Positions 43,901 to 52,900 of a DNA stretch of 64,000 nucleotides are shown one piece after another. The notes beneath the pieces are model-generated. The model had not been told where the DNA came from, made no database searches, and worked only from the letters and a program-made list of their open reading frames with translations. Position 1 is the first letter of the stretch; every line of letters begins with the position of its first letter. Position numbers and translations under genes: made by a program. Source of the DNA: Liopterus haemorrhoidalis (lineage: Eukaryota > Arthropoda > Insecta > Coleoptera > Dytiscidae); the NCBI GenBank assembly GCA_963971575.1, contig OZ020611.1, positions 206,254,743 through 206,318,742 on the forward strand. The letters are read 5' to 3'.

Positions 43901-46900
43901 TTTATAAAATTAAATTTAAAAGGGCCAATTCAAAATGGTAAGATACGCTACATTTTAGTCGTTCATTAGTGTCGCTTTCATATATTAGAAACAATTTCAA
44001 AAGAACTATACATACAGTTCGATTATCTAAAGTAGTCCAGTCAAGGTCATATTCGAATTATGTATTTTTGGTGTTGTTTTTTAACAAATCAGCTGTGGCC
44101 ACCACAGGACCGACCGCCATCATAAAGTACTTGTATAAAATACATTCTAGCAGCAGAGTAAAAATAACTTGGCCTAATATTTTCTAACCGAGATATTATT
44201 TATCATGACCATGGAAACGTTACATATGAAAAAATTGAGACAAAATTTTTCATTTTATCAAAAAACGTCTCAAATAAAAGTTATTATTTATTGCATTTAT
44301 ATCAACTTTTGTTAAATAAATTTTTTCGAAATATTTTTCTGTTGCTAAATATTCGCAAAAATCTTAAAATCGACACGAGTAAACTCCAATTTCTAGTCAA
44401 CCGATTTTTACCAAAAGTTGATCAACTCGTGCCATTGCTGGCAGAAGCTTAAATATGAAGTTTCATAAAAATCCTTTTAGCCGAATTTGCTCTGCACGTG
44501 TACACAGACAGACAGACAGACAGACAGACGGACGGACGAACAGATGGACAGACAGACAGACGGACGGACGGACAGACCGACAGACATCATGCTAAAAATA
44601 GTCAAAACGTTATGTAGGGACCTCAATTCGTGGAGATCCATCGAAATCTCAAAATCGGTACGATCACAATACCTCCCTTATATATGTTGGCGGTCGGTAA
44701 AAAGATACTTGGAAAAATATTCGAAAAAATTACCAAAATTTTTTCGTTTTATCAAAAAATGTCTCAAATAAAAGTTGTTAGTTATTGCTTTTATAGCAAC
44801 TTTTGTTAAATACAATTTTTCGAAATATAACATAACATACAACATTGCCTGTTAAAAATGTTTCATAAAAATCCTTTTAACCGAATTTGCTCTGCACGTG
44901 TACACAGACAGACGGACGGACAGCGAGAGACAGACAGACACACAAAAGACAGACGGACAGTTGGACAGATGGACAGACGGACAGACGGACAGAAGGACAT
45001 ACGGACAGACGGACAGACGAACAGGCGGACATTATGCTAAAAATAGTCAAAACGTTATGTAGGGACCTCAGTTCGTGGAGATCCATCGAAATCTAGAAAT
45101 GTCAAAATCGGTATGATCACAATACCTCCTTTATTGCCCGGTTGCAAGAATGGAGATCAAGTCTCATATCAACTGATCTCGAATCACCGTTGATACCAGA
45201 TTAAATTTTAACACCATTGTTTGAATGCAAGATCAATTGATACTGTACTTTGTGACTTAATCGTGCATTTCATAGTTTTTACTGGGTCAAGTAATTGTGA
45301 ATGAACTATTCTAACCTAAAATTGTATTCGATCTGTCATATTGTTATAGCGACGTATACTTGCAATATTACACATAATTAGTTTGTTATTAGTTTAAATA
45401 TTTGTTATTAGTTTAAAAATATGTTTATTAGTTTAAATATTAGTTTAAAAATAAGTTTATTAGTTTAAATATTAGTTTATTAGTTTAAAAACAAGTTTAT
45501 TAGTTTAAATATTAGTTTAAAAATAAGTTTATTAGTTTAAATATTAGTTTATTAGTTTAAAAATAAGTTTATTAGTTTAAATATTAGTTTATTTATTTAC
45601 TATCATTAGTTTTGTTACACTACAATAATTTAGTTTGTTTCTTTCCTTTTAGTTATTAATATTGTATTTTAGTTTATATAGATATAGTTCTTCATATTTT
45701 GTATTAGATTAGTATTGCCTGTTATAAGCGGTTCACTTTTGTAAGAACAAACTAGAAGGAAATTTTGTTTCCAATAGTTTGCACCTTTGAAATGGTATGT
45801 CATCTTGGTATTAAAAAATGTCACTTTTTTAAAATGTCGATCCATTTGACATATGTCATAATGAAAAATGATATCTTAATTATAATGATCATAACCTTAT
45901 CAACCTATAGTCAGTTTTACAGCGTAAGGAATATTTTTAATTGACATTTAAGTCAGTAACACACTATAAAAGTAACCAAAATAACCAGATTTAGTTTGTT
46001 CTTACAAAAGTGAACAGCTTATAGTTGCTTAATTAAAATTAAATTAGTTTTTTCCATTATTTTATAGATTAGTGTAGTTTAATAGATTGTTTATTCCATT
46101 ACTTTATACTTAAATAGATTTTCTTCTCTTTATATTATATTATTTTATTTTTTATACATTTTCTACATTTTCTTATACATTAGTTATACATATTTTTACA
46201 GACATTTTTAGATACTTTTTTAAATATTAGTTTTAGAGAAATGGCAAAACAAGTTTCATTTAAACGGGGGATAAATTTTAACGAACAAGAGAAAAGAGAC
46301 TTATTGAATATTGTCGACAAATATAAAGATATTGTAGAAAACAAAAAGACAGATGGGTCAACCAGATTTTAAAAAATGCTGTATCGGGTAATGAAAGAAC
46401 GGTGGCACATATTCAGCTTGTTTATAAAAATTTAAAGCAACCTGCAAGACAACAATTACATGATGACAAGGTATGATAAAATATAGGATTAATTAAACAT
46501 TTCTTTGTTCTGATTTTATTTTTTTCAAAAATACTGGTTGAGCTGTATAAAACATGTGGTGGGTCATTTACACCCAGTCTTTCTACCGTTGGAGAAAGAA
46601 TAACAGGAATGTTGGGGCAACAATTTAAGCCCTTAAAAAATATCTATGACAGTACAGCTGGTTACTCAAGTGATTATATCGATACAAGTAAGTTATAAAA
46701 TCTTTAAATCTAAGGTTAAATTTTACTTAATTTTCCTATTCCTGTATCTAAACTCAGGGCCGTAACTAGCTCTTTTTGGGCCCTGTTGCATAAAACCGCA
46801 AAGCTATTAATAACCTTAACCGTGGCGATAGAGGCATACCTTGGTTGCTTTTCGGCTGAATTCTATGTTCTATCAATGATAAGATATAAATAACTGTAGT

Positions 46901-49900
46901 TTTAGAGAACCTAAATCTTAGACGGAAATTTTCTTCATCATATTTTTCAAATGGATCTACTCGCTGTTCTATTATCCTTCTTCGTGGTGTATGTACAATA
47001 TCTAATTGTTCATCGCTAGAATCGCTTGAGCTTGAATCGGAACTGGTGTTAGAAGAGGACGAGGATGAGGACGTGAACTGGAATAAATATAAACGAATGA
47101 TTTATGTTTTTATTTTATGCCTGTTATAAAAATATTTAATTAATAAATAATTAAATAAATTCTAAAACTGTTATTTTATTAGGTTAATTTTTGTAACTTG
47201 TAACTTTTTACTAACTAAAACAAAACTTACTCTGTCCATATCTCCAATAAATATTCTCAGTGCTTGTATTACCGTATAAAAATGATTGAAAAAGGGGTAA
47301 ACGATAATAAAAATGTTTTAAAACGAAATCTGTCATACGTCAAAATATTTAACATAAAATGGCGGTACGGCTTGATTCTCGGCTTGATCCGTGTATTTTT
47401 GGGTATCAATTTAATCCGTGATTTGTTCCGCGATCAAGAGGTAATTTGTATTCTTGCAATAGTTTGATACACGATTTGATCCAAATCAACGTTGATCGGA
47501 TATCAAGCCATTTGATCCTGATTCTTGCAACCGGGCATAAATACATTCGGTCGGTAAAAATAGAAGTGTTGGAACCAATTCGAACATTAAAAGCAGAACA
47601 TATTCAAAATTATTTTACCAAAATTCATAATGCATTTGTTGAACATTGTGATAATTACCCTGATTGGGAACGTAGCCATGGCGTCCAAAGAGGTGTCAAG
47701 CTCTACTATGACTTCTTAGAAGAAAGAAATAGGAAGTCACGCTAGCTGTCAATTCTGCAATTCAGATAAAGGAGGGAAAGACATTCTTAGAACACGACGG
47801 CCCTCAACGAGAAACCTTCCATTAATATTGCCCCTTATACTACCATTTAAAGTAACTTAAAATTCAATCTTATCAGTTGTTTTATGCATAAGTATAAATA
47901 AAATATGTGCATTAAATTATTCAAATATTTAATTATTTGTAAAAAAAAAAAATAAGCAATATTAGTACTTGCTTGATAAATTTTTATGAATTTTTGAACC
48001 TCTCAATTAATTATGTAATATTATATTTTGGTTTAATTTTATGACTTTTCATTTAACGACCCGATTATTCCAATTATGTGCATTAATTAATTTTTAGACC
48101 AACTTCTTTGGGTTACAGGATGTGAAACAAACAGAAATTTAGTTATATTTTGCTTTAAAAAAATCTTTCTAAATGAGTTGCTGCATCACTATGCAGTGAT
48201 GCGGAGTTTGATTCTTTCAGTCAGATCAAAAAGATTCGTTCACAAAGATTTGATCTTTGAACGACTGAGTCACAGAAAGTTTCGGTACGCTATAAATTAT
48301 GAATGAGTGAACAGAAACGATATCTACGGGTAGAGACCACGTGTGCTGCATTAGCTTAAAAACTAATCAGTTATAAACTGAGATAAAAATCCTTTGGTAT
48401 GGTAGGAAAATATGAAAAATTCAAATCCTTGTATTTATAAACTGGCAAAACAAATATTGTGCGTTATGGCAACATGTGTACTATGTAAAAGATTTTCTTC
48501 AAAATCCAGTTCATTTCTTGTAGAACCGGTCCAAGAAAGGTAATTTTTGTCCGCAAAACCACCGTTGAGCATCACGTGACTGGTTGCAGTCAGTCGTGCG
48601 GTCCACTTGTCCATATTTTTCGTCTTCCCAAGAGCTTCCAAGTGAGGAGAGTTGTTTGGTAAGTTCTAGAATAGTTATTCGAGGGCCAACTTCCACTATT
48701 GTATTTAAAACATCGTCATTAAAAGATTTTCCGTGACCACGATTTTCAAGGGTTTCATCCCTGCTACAAAAAATTTTATACTATCGTTGAACGCAGCTTT
48801 TGTAAACTGATCCTTTGCCGAAAACTGTATTCACGTTTTTTACAACCTAATATATTCATTGTCTTGAATTTAATAACAATTGTTTCATTTTTACTAAAAC
48901 TCGCATTATAATTTCCGACGAACCTTAATTTCCTTTTTTTTGGCTCATTACTTCGATTTAGGGGCACATTCAATACATTCTGTCCTGGGCCCATAAAAAT
49001 CTTAATTCGGCACTGGTCCAACCTTTATTTTCTATTTAATTATTTTGTATTATTAATTTACCAAAGGAATTCCTATTTCTATTTGAACTTGATTGAGCCT
49101 GAACATGATTAATTCCGAAGCTGTATCAGTCTATAAAATATATTACTGAATGATTTACATTACTTATCTTTATACAATGTTTCTAAAACAAAAGATATTA
49201 AATTTTATTTTTAAATAGTATCATTAAAGAATTTTCAATTTTATATCAGCCAAACGTGAGTTAGTTATCAGTGAATATCGGAGCACGTATATACTTGAAC
49301 TTTCTTAAAATGATATCGTAAAAATATCTGCAATTGTAGATTTTATTGATATAGCAGATGACTGTGGTATCATACGACAAGGTGTTAAATTTGCACTAGG
49401 GCATACCACTGTAAAATTGATGCTTATGTAAGAGACACATTAAAGATGAGAACTATGGCTTTGTGAAACTATCGTTGAAAGTTTATGGATTAATAATATA
49501 GAGTGGGCCATAAGATAAGTAGGACATAACAGGAACTAATATCCAACCCTGATACGAATAGTAGGAAACTGGTGGCAGAAATGCATTGTACTCGACGGAT
49601 GTTATTTAAAATTGTTTTTAACGTTCCTACAGATCAAAGCTTCTGACACATGGACACTATCACAAATTGACATGAACATCCTGGCCTCATTTGACTGCAA
49701 AATCATCTGCAAAATTTTTGGCAAGAAGTTTATGAGATCTTTAACTACGAAAAAATTGTTCAACATACAAAGATTGGACGAATTCAGTGCAGAGCCGAAG
49801 CAACGGGTTAGCATCGGGGTATTTTCCAGGGGCGCGAGGTTCAACAAGGGCGTGTGGCTTGATGACGCCATTGTAGGGCAGAGCAGTAGCAGGTGAAAAG

Positions 49901-52900
49901 TTTTTTTTGATTTATTTTTGTCTCATATTCGGGAAATGAAGACCTTTTTTTTACTCTTCACGTGTATTTGTGAAGTGAGGACCTTTTTTTTGCTCTTCAC
50001 TTGTATTTGGGATGTGAAGACCTTTTTTTTTGCTCATCACTTGGATTTGAGGAGGTTATCAAAGGAAGGACTATTTACTTTATATGCCAAGGACGCCAAA
50101 AACATTGCTACGGCTCTACTGCTGCTGAACAGAACTGTGAAACACTAGACGTTCAACCGATAGGAAAGAGAAAAGTAGAAAGTCCTAAGCTACTATGGCA
50201 AGGCGGTGTTGAGTAAGGGTCCCCGCACACTATAGACTAAATGATCGGCCGACAGTTTAGTCGGATCGGGCTGCATCCTCGCACACTACACAAATTAAAC
50301 TGTTTGGTTGGAGGTGGGTGCGCAGACTGTCCATTTAAATAGTCGGCCGATAGCTTTGCTAGCCGATAAGCTGAACCGATAGAAACGAAACTCGGCATTC
50401 GCGACAAAGAAATGTTACCGAAAACGGTTATTATATGTGCTATAAGAAGAAGGAGAAGAATGAAGAAGAGAAACTGAGAATCCTCGCCACTTAGTTGACT
50501 CCATTCGGGAATAGCGGCTTCACAAACTTCCTCCTATAGTTTTTTTTTCAGATTTATATCGGAGTACTCTTTTAAATTATTTTTATATAGTGCTGGTCGC
50601 TTCTTTATTTCGTCAATCAGCTGTTCGATCGCATTTTCCATGATTAACGCCATTTATTATTATCGCGCGCACGTATTACTTAGCACAGAATGAACTGAGA
50701 ACAGACTCGCCGATGAAACAGTCGTCAGGTGTGCGCGCTCTCATATCACGCCATACTGATTTAGCAGTCGGTCGACAGTTGGCCGATTTTTAAATTGAAA
50801 GGGAATCGGGTAGCCCATCAAACTATTTAATTGGCCGATTTCAAATCGTTGGGTGTGCGCACTCACATATATCTTCATACGAATTAAGCAACCGACTAAA
50901 CTGTCGGCCGATCAAATGTCTGTAGTCTGCGGCATCTCTAAGATATCAGTGTCCTGAGAATTCAGAATTGGTGGACGCTCGTACAGGATAGGATAGAATG
51001 GCGAAGTATATTGCGGGAGGCCAAGGCTCAGCATGGGATGTAGAGCCAATAATGATGATGATGATGATGATGATTGTTTTTAATGATTAATGCAGTCCAC
51101 TGTCCCATCAGTTTTAACCTACTTATATTAAATCTTTATAACGGCTGTACATCGTCGTCCGTACAATCCTAGAGTCGCACAGGATTGATAAAGTTTAAAT
51201 ACTGTTTAAATTATAATGAAGGTTTTTGTAAAAATTAAAAATAATCATTATTAAATTCAAGAAAACGCATATAAATCAGAGACTGAGAACAAAAACAATA
51301 CCTTTATTACAACAAAACAATTATTTCTGTTCGGAACGAAAACTGAAATAAAATACCGATTAAAACCAATTTTGCTACATTATATTATTAACAACTCGGG
51401 CTTTCGCGCCAGTGATGATGTTGATATTATTAACAATTACAAAATGAAACTGTGTTTATAATAATGTTGTTAACTAATATACAATTGAATTTATTCTAAA
51501 ATCCCTTTTTATGAATTTGTAAAATATTTGCCAGTTTGTAAATACGAGGATTTATATTTTTCATATTTGCCCATCATAATAAAAGATTTTTATCTCAGCT
51601 TATAATGGATTACTTTAAACAGCGCACGTGTATGTACTCTCCCGTAGATATCGTTCATGGTCTGTAGTTGGGATCAGCAACGGGCCCGTGGGAAGAATGC
51701 GATCCATCGAACAGTTTTATGCGGCCCATAAATAAGAAAATATAATCTTGATTAGATAAGTAACGCCCGTAAGTTAGTAATTATAGTTGAATACCCATTA
51801 CCTTCAGCTATAAAAAAAATATAATGTTTACTTTTCTTATCCAGCGTAGCCAACACTTTACTGCCGTTACTTTTTAGGCTTCTTACACACTAGGAGTCTT
51901 TTTACCGACGTAAATACGTGTACAACGGAAAATACAAGAATATAAGATCGTAAAAATGGAAATTATAAACAGAAGTATGGCCCGCAAAAGAAAAATGTTA
52001 ATCAATGAGGACCGCATCCTAAAAAATAATAATAATAAATGCTGCCCGGTTTATACTATAGCGCACCAAAAGTTTTAGTAACTCTGTCGGCCAAAGAACA
52101 AATCTTTTGGGAACCTGATTGAAATGATCCAGCTCTCTCTAAAGAATCAAACTTCCCATCACTAGGCTGTATCACATTTAATAATAATACTTTATTCACG
52201 TAATCAAAATTACAAATTATAAAATAAACATAGGATAATAAACTACAGTCAGTCAGTATCTCATTTAGCAAGTAGATTTTTTGACTCGAAAAATATAGTA
52301 ATATTATTTTTGTCTCATATTCTGTAACCCAGAGGAGTTGATCTATAAAGCTAAAAAATATGTAATGCACATTGATGTGAACCGGAATAATTCCACAGAA
52401 ATTTTCAATTATTTTTATATTTAAAAAAATATATTTTTATAATTTCATGTAGTGTATTAAATGAAAGCTTTTAGTGCATAGATTAACAGACCATAAATTA
52501 TTTTCAAAATATTGTTCATTTTAAGGTAATTACTGTAAGAAATGTTGGCGGAGGGGGCGATGGCCCCTAGCACACTAAAGAAAAGGGCGCTGATGGGCTT
52601 GCTAAGGGGCGCCATTGCGAAGATGAGGACCTTTTTTTTTATCGTTACTTGGATTGTTGTAGGTGAAGACCTTTTTTTTGCTCCTCACTTGGATTTTGAG
52701 AGATGTAAACCTTTTTTTTTTTTTTTGCTCGTCGCTTGGGTTTTGGGAGCTTAGGACCTTTTTTTTGCTCATCACTTAAATTTCGAGAGGTAAGAACCTT
52801 GTTTTTATTTACCAAGGGCGCCAAAACACGGCTCTGCCCCTAGCGTTTTCCAAGTTTTCCTTACTGCGGCTCTGCATCCGAGTGATATATAATCATTATA

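Larger units (their letters stand above)
45133..47538. mobile_element. PIF/Harbinger element with relics of both proteins
   Basis: About 2.4 kb with inverted ends TGCCCGGTTGCAAGAAT (left) and an exact reverse complement on the right (47521-47537). Flanks read TTA (left) and TAA (right). Inside are a Myb/SANT-like gene on the plus strand and the start of a transposase gene on the minus strand, the two-gene plan of this superfamily. The DDE domain is deleted. An AT-rich minisatellite fills 45383-45600. Confidence 0.8.
49612..51075 (+). pseudogene. RTE-like LINE C-terminus split by two DNA elements
   Basis: Segment 1 (49612-49791) reads [20 protein letters not shown] and [20 protein letters not shown]. 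After a hAT-like insertion, segment 2 (about 50126-50216) reads [20 protein letters not shown] and GVE. After a Harbinger insertion, segment 3 (50939-51050) reads [20 protein letters not shown] and [13 protein letters not shown], then a stop and a TGA/ATG-repeat tail to 51075. The three parts line up in order with one LINE ORF2 C-terminus, with the usual short-repeat 3' end. Confidence 0.8.

Noticed and set aside
46759..46792. Very short hAT-like element (CAGGGCCGTAACTAGC ... GGGCCCTG)
   Set aside because: Only about 31 bp and no 8-bp duplication; more likely a deletion scar at the end of the Harbinger transposase relic.
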